A stretch of DNA of 64,000 nt from Dipteronia dyeriana (GCA_032871835.1 CM065298.1:10031596-10095595); one strand, 5' to 3'. Counted from the first letter of the stretch, positions 1-11,345 are shown. Numbers and translations are program-made. The notes: generated from the sequence alone by a model not told the origin.

Positions 1-80
1 TGCTGATAGAAATACATGTATAAGTTTGATATAGTGACTAACCTCGTTATGTTGTCTCATCCAAATGTATCTTTGCATAG

Positions 81-245
81 TTGGCCATGCTGGCGAAGCA
101 ATGTGTAGACGAAGATCCCATCCTACGGCCTGACATGAAGCAAGTCGTAATTTCCCTGTCACAAATCCTCTTGTCTTCTGTGGAATGGGAAGCAACACTT
201 GCCGGGAACAGCCAAGTATTTAGCGGCCTCGTCCAAGGAAGATAG
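81..245 (+). CDS. LYK3: Last exon of a LysM receptor-like kinase (LYK3-like)
   Basis: The 54 codons before the TAG at 243-245 encode the end of a plant receptor kinase domain. LRPDMKQVVISLSQILLSS and the tail WEATLAGNSQVFSGLVQGR are highly characteristic of LYK3-type LysM receptor-like kinases, plasma-membrane proteins that sense chitin-type oligosaccharides and influence immunity and symbiosis. RPDM is the conserved Arg region of kinase subdomain XI. The exon follows a plausible acceptor (TTTGCATAG, ending at 80); positions 1-80 read as intron. The LysM ectodomain, transmembrane segment and most of the kinase lie upstream of the window. No damage is visible in this exon. Assignment to the LYK3 subgroup rests on recalled family sequence and not on a search. 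Confidence 0.82.
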   Translation: MAMLAKQCVDEDPILRPDMKQVVISLSQILLSSVEWEATLAGNSQVFSGLVQGR

Positions 246-904
246 TGTGATTATTGATGGAGCATTATCTTCTCAATAGCACTACTTAAAGCATCCTCAT
301 TTTTCCTTTACCCCACCTGTTACCTTTTCCATCTTTATAGTTATGTGCGTGTATAGTAGCACTGATTGCCACTTAAGTGGTATATATAATGGTGTTAATA
401 GGGTGACTTTTGATCTTGATAGCTACTGCTTCTTTATAAATTTCATTTGTGTGGGAAAATTTTGATGTGATATAGAATGTGATGTGTTTTAGAGGAAAGT
501 TTAAATACTTAGTAATACAAGGAAGCCAATTGTAGTATATTTTCAGAACATAATGTAATTTCTTGGCTTGGATTATATTTAAAAGTTGTCTGGTAGATGT
601 CTATATATATAAATGGTTGGATGGGACAGCTTTCATATTTTTGTCGACGACTTATGCAAGCAATGCTTCATTGTTTATCTCTCTCTCTCACCGTCTCTTT
701 TTGCACAGGAGAAGAGTATAGCTTTAGTTTTCTTTTAATATTATTGTTTTCTATAAAGCATGTATAGTGATGAAGAATTATGAAAATGACACTTTAATGA
801 TTTAAATCTTGCTTTTCTCGAAGTTATAATGGCACTTGACATCAATGACTTCTTAATCATCGTTTTAGTTTCTTATTTCAAAATTAAAGCACTGTACTTC
901 TGTT
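246..904. other. 3' UTR and downstream DNA of the receptor kinase gene
   Basis: No coding signal. The first few hundred bases are presumably the 3' UTR of the LYK3-like gene; I could not fix a polyadenylation site. The rest is ordinary AT-rich intergenic DNA with a short CT tract near 680. Confidence 0.5.
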
Positions 905-1015
905 TCGGTCTCTCATAGATAATGTGACTTAAGACTAGGAGTTTCTCCCCCCAGTAGAAGGCTCTACTTCACAGAAGAAAAATCTCAAACCCCAGTTGAC
1001 TAGCCCCAATAGGTC
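905..1015 (-). pseudogene. Exon-2 scrap of TauD-like dioxygenase
   Basis: On the minus strand this stretch matches exon 2 of the dioxygenase at 6204-7447. It begins FFFCEVEP, the same segment as LFFCEVEPASGGETPIV in the intact gene, followed by a degenerate copy of the ETPIVLSHIVYER region. On the + strand the shared track runs from CTCTCATAGA through CTTAAGACTA and GGCTCTACTTCACAGAAGAA. A small deletion breaks the frame after the GG of the ASGG motif. No exon 1 or exon 3 is visible nearby. It lies on the same strand as the other three copies and extends the dioxygenase array to just downstream of the LYK3-like gene. Confidence 0.75.
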
Positions 1016-1154
1016 AAAAACAAAGATTGGAATGCTAACTTATAGTTTGTGTCCACAAACTATAAATTTTGTACCAAATAGCAACTCAGGCAATAGAACT
1101 TGTTATCAACAAATTGAGCCCAAATCAAGCTAACACAAAAAAATAAATATAAAA

Positions 1155-1995
1155 AAATTTCCATTACAAATAGAACCCAGTTTCGATGGTTTTAGCGGTT
1201 TCGATTTCGAACCAAAATGTTCGAATCCGTTGGAACTTGGGTTCGATTAGTCAGCCTACGTTTAGGTTGTGAAACCGAGTTTTTATTCTATTAATAACAC
1301 AACTTTGATCAAGTTATAAACAACTTAAATGACAAAATCAATATATATATATATTAATAGTTATTACAAATAGAACCCAATTCATATGGTTTCGACGGTT
1401 TCAGTTTTAAACCGGAATGATTGAATTCGTTGAAACTTGGGTTCGATCGGTCCGCCTATGATTAGGTTGAGAAATTGAGTTTGTACTTTAACTAAAACAC
1501 TAATGCTAGTCAACCAATAAATTTAGTCTAAATTTCAACCCAAATGATGTGTTAAAAGATTTTTTCATTAATCATATTATTACATGTGTGTGGTGATGAT
1601 AACTCACTTGCCACATCATTTGAGTTAATTATTTGTATTGTATAGCATTACATTAACTAAAAACATAAGTTCGATCGAGTTATAAGCAACTTAAATGAGG
1701 AAATCAATATCCGTTAATAGTTATTACAAACATAGCCCAATTTATGTGGTTTCAACGGTTTCGGTCTGTATATGACCATATTCACAAACTTGGGTTTGGT
1801 CAATCAACCTACAATTAAGTTGCAAAATTGAGTTTTAAGTTTTAACTCGACCAAAAGCAATAGTTTGATAAAGTAACAAGAAAAAAAAGTGACTATAGAG
1901 AAATTCCATACAAACATAACTTAATTTACGTTGTTTCGGATTCAAACCGAAAGGATGGGATTTGTCGAAACTTGGGTTTGGTACGTAGGTGAGTG
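1155..1995. repeat. Four diverged copies of an AAACTTGGGTT-type repeat
   Basis: A unit containing TTACAAATAGAACCCA, then a GGTTTCGACGGTTT-like core, then GAAACTTGGGTTCGAT and a CCTA-rich tail recurs near 1163, 1365, 1715 and 1905. Copies are heavily diverged and spacing is irregular (about 190-350 bp). No coding potential; family unknown. Confidence 0.6.
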
Positions 1996-2239
1996 TGCAG
2001 TAAAACAACTATGCTGCCTGGTCTTAAAACTTGAGCTATTATCTAATTCAGCTCAAGATTCAAGAAAGAAAAAGCATAAAAATTAAAAAATTATTCATTA
2101 AAAATATAAGGATTTCTACCAAAACACCCTTTTAGAGGGGTCAATTGCAAATATACTCTTAGATGAGAAAATTGACAAAATTACCCCTAAATGACTTAAT
2201 TGCCGTTAATGAACAAATACAACACACAGTAGGAGAAAA
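1996..2239. other. Intergenic DNA without recognised content
   Basis: AT-rich sequence between the degenerate repeats and the putative leader of the MURA-type gene. I see no gene or repeat that I can support. Confidence 0.4.
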
Positions 2240-3850
2240 CTCCCCAAATTTTATGACCTATCCCTAAGCCATCCCGATTGACGCCGTCGCCGTCCGCTCG
2301 TAAGCGACCGGTGACTGGCCACACTCATTTCCAGTTCCACTGTTTCTTCAGTCCCTGCTCAAAGGTAAACCTTTCTCATTTTCATGCTCTATTTCATTCT
2401 TTTCTTCATGCAAGCGTTTATTTATTATATTGATTGTTTTTTCATATATGTGGATTCTTTGTGATCAAAGATGACGATTTTGGTTTTGTTTTAGTTGTAG
2501 TGTCTAAGTTTTGGTGGGTTTGTGATATAATCATGGTTTCAGATGAAAAGTTGTCAGATTTCACTTGAGAAGAATATAACAATGTGGAAATAATTGAGTT
2601 TGATTGATCTTTGATCTTGTAATTAGGTTTGATTAGTTCTTTGTAAACTATGATAAATTGGATAAGATTCTTGTTGCTGTTGAGCATGTAATAAATTGGT
2701 GTGGGATTGTTGTCCATTTATTAGATACAAAGGGAAATAGTCCCCATGACCCGACTTCGGGTCACCCCTACCCGGAACATGAAATTTGTACTTCAGGTTA
2801 GGGGTGACCCTGATTATGTGCCGCATAATTCTTTTTTTTTTAGTTTGATCGAAGAATTCCTATCTATTGATGTAAGTTATTAGGATGCAAGTGAGCGTGA
2901 GAGTCGTGGATTACATGCCGGGTAATTCTTTTTTTTTTTTTAGGAAGATTGAAAAATTCCTATCTATTGAGATAAGTTATTAGGATGCAAGTGAGCTGAG
3001 AGTTGTGCTTCGGGTCACTCTACACTCGAAGCATGAAATTTGTGCTTCAGGTAGAAAGTGATGTGATATCAGGTCATCCCTGACACAAAGCACGATTTTC
3101 GTGCTTTGAGTACTGATGTTTTAGGGTCCGACAGTAGTTTGCATTTTGAAAACCCTTTCGAAAGGGCCCATCGCGATAAGATATCTATCTATTCATATGT
3201 TCATTTGTTTCATATGATGTTGAGATGGAATTCGTTAGTGGGACGTGCATGAAAAGGATGTAATAATTGGTGACTCACCATCACCATATTCCATAGAACT
3301 ATAGAAGCCTTCTTGGCACACACAGTCACATACAGTGAATATTGCACAATGAAACTATGGAATTGATTCCTGTGTTTGCTTTTTATAAAATAAACTTAAT
3401 TTTGTAATTTAATTGCGAGGCTGACTTTTCATTAGAGACCAAGAGGCAAGAAAGGAGTTGGAAGAAACATGGATTTATACACTTTCAATCTCAGAATAGG
3501 ATTTTTCTTCTTTGTATATATCATTAGCAAATATCAAGTCTTCTTTATGATTCCAAAGATACTCACTCCATTGTATAGTTATATTTGAATATTGTGATCC
3601 TTGTACAGTCTCTCTCCTCTCTCCTTTAGCATCGGATTTGTAATTAGATTCTCTCATAAAATTTGAGCTTTTTAATTGTATACTTAATGGGATTTATACC
3701 AACATAAGTTCAAGTTGACATGTTTTTGTTTTATGATATAATTAATTGATATAACATAATTTAGTTTTAATAACATACCAGCTACTTTGAATGTTGCATG
3801 CCGCTTTCTTTTGATGTCTTTAATCTTATTTCACATTTACATGTAGGTAG
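2240..3850 (+). other. Putative 5' leader and intron of the deleted MURA gene
   Basis: A less AT-rich stretch at about 2275-2364 ends in a good donor (AAAG then GTAAAC, GT at 2365-2366). The next good acceptor immediately upstream of the ORF is ATGTAG at 3841-3846, four bases before the ATG at 3851. This resembles the leader-intron layout of many plant genes, giving a possible 1.48-kb 5'-UTR intron. Transcription is not shown by sequence alone. The putative intron contains the duplication at 2818-3007 and a block of GACCCGACTTCGGGTCA-like imperfect palindromes at 2745-3110. Confidence 0.35.
2818..3007. repeat. Two tandem copies of a ~100-bp unit
   Basis: AATTC plus a T tract, then ATTCCTATCTATTGA, AAGTTATTAGGATGCAAGTG and GAGAGT occur at about 2826-2905 and again at about 2925-3005, in direct orientation. 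The copies differ by a few substitutions and small indels. Confidence 0.75.
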
Positions 3851-4858
3851 ATGGATGAAACGAGATTGATCATCTCCCATGGTGGAAGTTGGGTGGGTAA
3901 TTATTATGACGGTGGTGAGACAGAGTGGGCGCTAGTCCCTAGAGGTTTGACCTACGATGCCTTAGTGAAGGCGGTACAAGATGTTGTCAACGTTGATGTT
4001 GCTAGGTTCAACATAGAATTATGGTCATTGGTCAATACCAATAGTAGGCTTGCTCGACCAAAAATAAAAAATGACAGGGACGTGATATGTTTGATGCGGG
4101 AAGATAAGGTTGTTCCTGAAGTTTATGTTACCGTTTATGAGAAGGCAGCATCACATCGCGTGATTGAAGGTGAAGACTGTGAGCATGGGTCGGGTCCAGC
4201 TAATGTTGGAGGATATGGATATGCTGGATCGGGGGCTGGTCCATCAGGGGCCGGTTCATCGGGGGTTAGTCCATCGGGAGCTGATCCCACGAGTTGTGCT
4301 AGATTTAGTGGTGATACCTTTCGGGATGATGGATTGGGTGTTGACGATGGAGTGGGTGATGGTAGGACAAGCCATAATGTTGACCAAAGTTGCAAACCTG
4401 CAATCCCACGACTTTGGCATATTCCTGGATCTGAAAAGTATTCCTTCCAACCCATCAGCACAGAACGATCAACTTCAGACAATGATCGCTTTTACAAGGG
4501 TAAACTATTTCAATACAAGAATGATCTTAAGCGAGCTTTGCGTATGTATGCTCAGAAGGAGCATTTTAAAGTTAGGATTAGAAGGTCTAGCAAGACACGG
4601 TTTGAGGCTGGATGTAAGGACAAGAAGTGTGAATTCCAATTACGTGCGATTAAGAGTGAGGACAAAGATGATTGGTTTGTTCGAATTTTCTTGAAGAAGC
4701 ACACATGCACTACTGACGCTTTCCATGCTCAGCCCAAATGGCCATGTAAACAACCATGTAAACGATACAAGTGCAGCAAATGTGGAAAAGAAGGCCACAA
4801 TGTAGCTAGATGTCCATCAACAACTCAAGTTGGTGGTATAAATGATCAAACTAATTAG
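3851..4858 (+). CDS. Internally deleted MURA-type transposase gene
   Basis: An open frame of 335 codons. Residues 1-100 match the N-terminal region of plant MULE transposases (DLTY-like motif as RGLTYDALVKAVQDVV, then KIKNDRDVICLM). Residues 112-147 are Gly/Ser-rich and 154-172 Asp/Gly-rich. Residues about 213-286 form a MuDR-type DNA-binding region (FYKGKLF, DLKRALRMYA, GCKDKKCEFQLRA). The C-terminus has a CCHC zinc knuckle at C308, C311, H316, C321. The DDE catalytic core and SWIM zinc finger expected between DNA-binding region and knuckle are absent; the junction falls near residue 290-300. The protein could bind DNA but not cut it. Related sequence lies in the MULE at 12321-20713 (DLKRDLRFYALR on the minus strand). 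I found no terminal repeats around it. It may be a deletion derivative, a repressor-like product or an early domestication; the sequence does not decide. Confidence 0.75.
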   Translation: MDETRLIISHGGSWVGNYYDGGETEWALVPRGLTYDALVKAVQDVVNVDVARFNIELWSLVNTNSRLARPKIKNDRDVICLMREDKVVPEVYVTVYEKAASHRVIEGEDCEHGSGPANVGGYGYAGSGAGPSGAGSSGVSPSGADPTSCARFSGDTFRDDGLGVDDGVGDGRTSHNVDQSCKPAIPRLWHIPGSEKYSFQPISTERSTSDNDRFYKGKLFQYKNDLKRALRMYAQKEHFKVRIRRSSKTRFEAGCKDKKCEFQLRAIKSEDKDDWFVRIFLKKHTCTTDAFHAQPKWPCKQPCKRYKCSKCGKEGHNVARCPSTTQVGGINDQTN

Positions 4859-4949
4859 CAGCGATGATGTTTGATTCCTTTTATACTATTTTGTTTTGGT
4901 ATTATGCTACTTGTATTTGTATGATGTTACTAATTATGTTTTAATTTAA

Positions 4950-5110
4950 GTCCATTCGGATGTTTGAAATGAATGTTATATGTCTTTTGAAACAAAAGTT
5001 ATATGCTGACATTCAAATTGAATGTTACATGTTAGTTGACTTGAAATTTACATTCCAGTTCAATCGAATGTTACATGTCGGTTCAATCGAATGTTACATG
5101 CTAGTTAAAA
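4950..5110 (+). repeat. Short AATGTTACATG repeats downstream of the MURA gene
   Basis: The phrase AATGTTA(C/T)ATG followed by (T/C)(C/T)(A/G)GTT recurs about five times at roughly 25-bp spacing, clearest as TCAATCGAATGTTACATG at about 5060 and 5085. Similar in size and AT/TG content, but not identical, to the CGTGTAATGTTA arrays inside the MULE at 12321-20713. Confidence 0.55.
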
Positions 5111-5128
5111 TAGAAGGTTTGTAATTAA

Positions 5129-5433
5129 GTGTTCGTTTGGTTGAGCTTTTTACTTATTCAAAAGGTCTACGAACGTCTATTTGTATTTTTTAGAATTGTT
5201 TGGTTGAGTTTTTAAGAATATCTATTTTTAATTGAATAGAGACTAATAAAGTTTAAATCTCTACAGGTAAAAGCTCATAGGAAGATACTTTTCAAAATAG
5301 ATATTTTTTTTTAAAAAATCTACAAACCAAACAATTATATATATTTAAAAAAAAACTTTATTTCTAATAGATCTACTATAAGTAGATCTTTTATCAATAG
5401 AGATTTTTTAAAAATCCAACCAAACAAGTTCTA
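5129..5433. mobile_element. Tourist-like MITE, 305 bp, TAA target duplication
   Basis: The left end GTGTTCGTTTGGTTG is matched by the right end (reverse complement GAACTTGTTTGGTTG). TAA lies immediately outside both ends (5126-5128 and 5434-5436), the three-base duplication typical of PIF/Harbinger-Tourist elements. The interior is AT-rich and non-coding, with further subterminal complementarity (AAAAATCTAC, TAGATCTACT) that would let it fold into a hairpin. Confidence 0.75.
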
Positions 5434-6203
5434 AGACTAAGGCCATCATTAAAGCATCCTCTGACCTTTTGAAGGTCTAGCTCATAAACCTCGAATAGGA
5501 TGTGTCTTAGGTAGATCACATATGAGAGTATACGATCTCAAAAAATTCGTTTGACATCACCCCAAACTGAAGTCCCTTGACCAAACAAAACTTCCTTTGT
5601 GTGAATTTCGCTCTTTTACCCCTTACGACGAAGTGAAACTTGTCATCAGCTACACTGTTGTCATCGGTTACGCTGTTTACAGCGATTTCCCTCGATCACA
5701 GGTTATGCATAAGATCTGCGGAGAAAGTCAATCCTTGGGGAACCTCAGGTAAAATCCTGAAGCAGGTCTTCCAAAGATGATCTAATTCCTTGACTCTTTG
5801 TAGAATAATTTCAATCACTGAGAGGCTCTTCAACTTGCAATATACTTTCATAATTTATGTTTACCATCTACAATATCACAACTTCCATTGTCGGGAGGTT
5901 TGCGAACAGACCTTTAGTGTCGGAGGTCTGCAACAAACTTGGCGTTAAAAGTACATTACCATAAAAATAAATTTCTAACATTAGAGTTTGTTAAAAATAA
6001 AAGTGCGGAACCTGAGATCCCATTCCTGAAAATGTGAAAAGTGATATATTCGTGCTGGTGTGAAGTGTAGCAGACTTCATATGGTACAAACTACAAAGAA
6101 CTTCAAATTGAACAACTGTATGAATCATAACTCAACATCGTCAGATGTATAAATTTGCTCCCAGTCAGAAATCACATACAATGGACAATTAAGTGAATCT
6201 TCA
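5434..6203. other. 3' flank of the dioxygenase gene
   Basis: No gene recognised. The part from about 6090 to 6160 (TTGAACAACTGTATGAATCA, then CAACATCGTCAGATGT) resembles the 3' flanks of the other dioxygenase copies near 21230 and 39225, so the duplicated unit included downstream DNA. Confidence 0.5.
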
Positions 6204-7447
6204 TTACTTGCAAAGCGAAGCTAATATACGCCGGGGAGGCTTTGATGGTCTTCGAGCGTGAAGCACAGCCAAGTTATCTATAAGCAGAACATCACCTTTC
6301 TGCCAAGGTATAGCAACACATTCCTCTTCAAGAATTTTCAGACACTCATAGCAGATATCAGATGGCAATGGCGTACCATCCCCGAAAGTGATCCTATTAT
6401 CAGGATCATTCCCCGCGTTCTCCCAGCCTACCACGCTAGTGAACCAAATTTTCCGTTGCCTAGATTCGTCATAACGAATTGCTGGAATCGGACCTATAAT
6501 TCTTTTCACTCCACCTCCCTCCATCCACTCCAATTTGTTTCCCTGCTTAGCAGCCCGGTTCAAAGATCACTTTCTTACAACACAAGCAAAATCCCACAAC
6601 ACAAACATAAAAAATAATCATAGATTTTTTTTTTAATTAGATTTTCAAATCACAAACCTTTCCTCAGCCACACTCTTGTTATCGGTCGAAAATGTGGATT
6701 TCCTACTGCTGCCTATTGGAGATGAAGGATCATCATCTTGTCCTAAAAACCGCGATAAAATCAATCTGTAATCCTCCAGCTTTTCAACGAATTCCGGGTA
6801 GTTCGGTCTCATTCTCTCATAGACAATGTGGCTTAAGACTATAGGAGTTTCTCCTCCACTTGCTGGCTCTACTTCACAGAAGAATAACAATTTGGATGGA
6901 GATTGAAGTGTCTGTTCAGTAAATTAATCAAAAAATTAACAATTTGGTTGACAACCCACATCAAATTATCAACTAATTATATCAAAATATCATTAAAATA
7001 AATAAATAAATTTAAGTTGAACAGACAACCGATCTTTCTTTGTGAACAGACAGACAGACACACCTGAACCATTTCTTGGTGAAAACCCATATTTTGATCG
7101 GGTGGTGATTCATTGGCTGTAAAAATCTGACCGAAAACCTGAGTCCCAAGAGCTGTGCCACCGAAGGATGGAAAATCCTCGTACCTAAAAGCCTCAACGA
7201 CGTCGTGGAAGTCCTCTGCTGTCTTCACATCAAAACCTCTGAAAAGTACTGCCCCTGTTTTGTGAAGCAAAGATTCCAGAAACTGTTTCTGGTTCTTGAT
7301 GGTTTCGATCAAATCAGAGACAGAACATGGAACTGCTACTGCTTCTGCTGCTGTTGTTGATGGGTTTGGAGACAGAACTGAAGGGAAAAGACTGGAATTG
7401 TAGTTTCTTTGCTGTGGAAGTTGGATTTCTGTAAAATGATCTGCCAT
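6204..7447 (-). CDS. TauD/clavaminate-synthase-like dioxygenase, three exons
   Basis: Exons read 7447-7064, 6911-6658 and 6555-6204 (384, 254 and 352 nt), together 329 codons plus TAA, the usual length of plant clavaminate-synthase-like proteins (TauD family, Fe(II)/2-oxoglutarate dependent; substrate unknown). Exon 1 carries LLHKTGAVLFRGFDV and FTANESPPDQ, and ends at the HxE iron site (H123, E125 in GFHQEMVQ). Exon 2 has FFCEVEPASGGETPIVLSH; exon 3 has DVLLIDN and the distal iron ligand H312 in VLHARRP, then PPRRILASLCK. Intron 1 has GT and CAG borders. Intron 2 starts GTTTGTG, but the base pair before exon 3 reads CG (6557-6556) where both sister copies have AG. Nearby AGs give a frameshift or an in-frame stop. 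The reading frame is otherwise undamaged, so this is either a recent pseudogene or a gene with unusual splicing. Confidence 0.8.
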
Positions 7448-7549
7448 GGTTGATGGGTTCTGTTTTTGTTTCTCTGTAGTTATGGTCCTACATAATCTTG
7501 TGATAATTTAAATCTTGCTTGCCAGATTTATTTATTTGATTGTTTTAAT

Positions 7550-8435
7550 AAACGCTATGCGCTACTCGAACAGTAGACCAATCCCTAAGGCATAGACGGT
7601 TTAGACGGCGCCTAAACGGACGCCTGACGGTTGATTTTTGTTTTGTTTTAATTTTATTTTTCCTACCTGTAAAATCAATAATAAAACTCAAATTATGAAG
7701 AAATTTCAACAAAATCATTAATATACTTCTCTTTTTGTTTGTATGTGTTGTACCTGTTTAATATAGTTTGGCTTCTTATTGTATATTTTAGATTTTTATA
7801 TTAAATAAGGGTGTGTTTTGTTATTTTACAAATGTGTAAAAAGTCAAATATATAACTTTACTCTTCTGTCTTTCACGCTTCACTCTTCTTCTTTCACGCC
7901 TTCTCTCTCTTTCACGCCTTCTTCTCCAAAAAATTTCTTCCACCATTTTTTCTCATTTTAAGCTTTCTCACTCCTCCAATAAAGCTTGTTTTTGAGTTAT
8001 TTTTCATTAAATCTTGGTGGGTTTTGTTTATCAACAGCCTTTGAATCTAATTTGTGTGTTGATTTTGCTTATATTCTCTCCACTTTTTCAATTTGTGAGA
8101 ACACCATTAAATCTCAGTGCCATTTTAGTCGACCATTGCTATGGTCGACGTCTGACAGAGGTTTGATTAAAGGTTTTATTTTGGGTTTTTGTCTATGTTT
8201 TTGATTTTCATGATCTGGAAAGTTTATTTTGGGTTTAATTTTCACTGTTCTGATGGGTTTATTTAAAAAAAACGGTGTAGACCGATTAATCTCTTAAAAA
8301 TTGGTCTAACTCGACCGTTTTTCAGTTGACCGCCGTTGACCGATTTTTTTGGACGAAAATGTTAGATTCGGTACGGTGGAAAACCACACAACACCTAGGC
8401 GGACGCCTAGAGCGTTTTTTTCGAACACTAATTTA
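7550..8435. mobile_element. Putative non-autonomous element with CCTAGGCG palindromes
   Basis: The left part has GACGGCGCCTAAACGGACGC near 7600-7625 and the right part has CCTAGGCGGACGCCTAG near 8393-8410, motifs seen at the ends of non-autonomous plant DNA transposons. Between them lie a CT-rich block (7860-7980) and AT-rich non-coding DNA. Ends and target duplication could not be fixed, so the limits are approximate and the class is unassigned. Confidence 0.35.
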
Positions 8436-9988
8436 TTTATTTAATTAAATCTCATTAATCATGTTGCCAGTTTGATTTCTTGTCGTATTGGAAAACACTA
8501 GTATATACCAACAGATTAGGATGATACTCTCTCATAAATATGTAAATTTTCTAAGTTTATCAATTATAAGGACTAAAAGCTTTCACAAAAGAGAGAATTT
8601 ATTCATAAATAATTCAAATGTAACCTCCAAAATAACCGTTTAATAAAACCCAATCCTTACGATATGAAAATCTAATAAGGTAAAACTAACAATGTTCTCA
8701 ATGTAGCATAATATAAGAAAATAGATTCTAACAATCAAATCCGGTACTGAAGCAAATCTTTGACTCTAATAACCTATCTCACATAAACCGGTACTACTCT
8801 ACAAAATGGTGGTAACGAGGGGTGAGCTGTCAATTCGGTAAATAAATTCATGCATGACATTTGATATTGATGAGAAATACAATTACATACCTTAGCATAA
8901 GCTGATAAGCATAAACAATGTTTTCAACTGTTAAACTCAGTATCATTTTCACAATCATTAATAATAAGTAAAGTAGTGAACAAAAGCTTCATTTAGAACA
9001 CAATATACACATTTATATAAGGTAATGAATACAATAATAACAAATATTCAATATATCAATTAGTTCATGTTCCATAGAGTCACAAGTACCCGTGTGACGA
9101 CAACAGTATGTAACAATTTCCAGAGTGATGTGGCAACGGTATGTCACAATTACCTGTGTGACGCGGTAATAACAGTATGTGTGCATACAGAATCCCAGCT
9201 GGGTCGGTAACAATAACGGTAACTACGGAATAATGAGTCAAAACCATTTTTTTAAAAATAAATCCACATATTTAACTCAACGGTATTTTCATATAACAGT
9301 ATAAATTGTATCGGTAACGATAGCAAAAACATTTTTTTATATAAACAATATAAAAGTGGTCCTCTGTAAAACTATATGAGTTTAAATAATATAATATAGT
9401 AGTAGTAGTTTAGTAAAACTATATCAGAATAGATAACAGTAATCAAAAGGTATTTGACAGTATATAAGAAATGGATCGATTTCAAAAACAGTTTATGTAC
9501 ATTTCTTAAACAACTTAAATATTGAATCAAAATCAGTAATATCTTTGACAAATATAATAGAGTAAAATATAATAAAGAAAACAGTAATTTGGAAATTTGA
9601 TATGTAAAACACCATGAATGAATTTACTTACCTCAAACACATATGAATCCGCTCTAAAAAAATATCTCAACCTATCTATCTCAACCTATCAAATATTAAA
9701 TTTGATTCACTGTTATAATCTCATCATCATAGCCATTAAAACAACATAAACTTCATATAGATTGAACTAAACTTAGAATCTAATTTCCAGTTAATTATTA
9801 CAACTGACCACCCTATGATCTATGATTTTTAATTAATTCTCTACAGATCCAAAAATTTCGAAATTATACATAGATGGTCTAGACATGGGAAATACTATAG
9901 TAAAATTTTTAGTTTAATCTATGACCGTTAGCATGACCAAACAATTAATTATAATCTTGCTTATCTCAAATTTGTCCAGTAGAAGCTT
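8436..9988. other. Intergenic AT-rich DNA
   Basis: No gene seen. It contains imperfect short direct repeats at about 9082-9185 (GTGTGACG, CAACAGTATGT, TCACAATTACC variants, roughly 45-55 bp apart) and nothing else that I can name. Confidence 0.5.
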
Positions 9989-9991
9989 TAG

Positions 9992-11342
9992 GGGTGCTTT
10001 TGGTACGTGGGACGGGACGAGACAGGACGAGACAATTTTCTCTTGTTCCACGTTTGGTACGCTATTAGCGTGGGACGAGACGGGACAAGGTGGGATAAAA
10101 ACCACAAAATCTTGTCCCACCTCAAACCCTCGGCCAGACTTGTCCCATGCATGGGACAATTCTGAAAAAAGACATTTTTGCCCTTAAATATTCCAAAAGT
10201 TACAAAAATACCAAATATAAAATAAAACCCAACCCCATTCTCACGCTTCTCTCTCTCTCTTCATTCTTTCTTTTTTGGTCGACGGTCTCCTCTCTCAATC
10301 TCAGTCTCTCCCGCTTGTCTCTCTCTCCTCTCTCAATCTCAGTCTCTCTGGCTTGTCTCTCTCTCCTCTCTCTCTCTCTCCTCTCTCTCTCTCTCCGTTC
10401 GACTTCTTTCGATTTTGGAGGTGGTGGTTTTTGTTGATTTCGATTTTAAGTTTTAGATTTAGGGTTCTTAATTTGGGGTTTTTGATTCCAGTGATCGGAA
10501 TACAAAATCATCTGGGATTCTGTCGTCGGCAGCCAAGCTTGTGGGGGGTTTGTGAGGTTGTGGTCGGGTGTGATTGAATCCGGTGGTGGATGGATCTAGG
10601 TTTGATTGAAGCTGGTGGTTTAGTGTTGAAGATGGAACTGAGTTTGGTTGCCAATGGTGATTTTTTGTTTGTTTTTTGATTTGTTTTCATATTTGTTTTG
10701 ATTTGTCAATGGTGTTGACGATGACGATGATGGTGATTTGTTTTAAGAATGCACACAAAGTTCATTTTGCTAAAAACAAAAACAAAATCAAAAAACAAAT
10801 AGCAGGATTTGTGTTGAACGATGATGTGGGAATGCAAACAAAGTTAATATTTTTCTTCCCTGTTTATTTTCAATTTTTTTCTCTGTTTAATTGACTTAAG
10901 AACATAAGTTATTAGGATAAATTTTGAGGAATTGATTTGTTGTTTTTGTTTGTGAAATTGACTGAAGAAAAATTTATATTGTTTGTGAAGTGAGAAAATG
11001 AAAGAAAATATTAAGTTTTTATGATTTTTAATTAGTTTCAATTCAATAATTTGGATAATTTTCAAATCCAAGTGCAGAGGTAATATTCAAGAGTTAGAAG
11101 AATCCGCAATTTAATCTCATCATCTAGGAGTTTTTTTTTTCTTTCAAAATTAATATAATTGTTATAAACATTAGAAATGGGCATTATGGTCATTTGGACC
11201 TCTTGTCCCGTCCTGTCCCAGTCATACCAAACGTATAACAGTACAGTTAACAATTCTGTCCCAAGTATTCCAAACACAATACAGAACAATAGTCCCGTTC
11301 TGTCCTGTCCTGTCCTGTCCCATTCAGGTGCCAAACGCACCC
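9992..11342. mobile_element. PIF/Harbinger-like non-autonomous element, 1351 bp
   Basis: The left end GGGTGCTTTTGGTAC and the right end (reverse complement GGGTGCGTTTGGCAC) form terminal inverted repeats, flanked on both sides by TAG (9989-9991, 11343-11345). Both ends are packed with GGGACGGGAC or GGACAGGACAGGAC subterminal repeats. The interior includes a CT microsatellite (about 10246-10400) and AT-rich DNA; no transposase is recognisable. A second member of the same family begins at 63616, with TTA outside it. Tourist/PIF-type assignment is inferred from the 3-bp duplication and the GGGTGCGTTTGG ends. Confidence 0.75.
10246..10400 (+). repeat. CT-rich microsatellite
   Basis: CTCTCTCT runs interrupted by CAATCTCAGTCT, which itself occurs twice. 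Frames through it give Leu/Ser-rich nonsense. Confidence 0.85.
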
Positions 11343-11345
11343 TAG

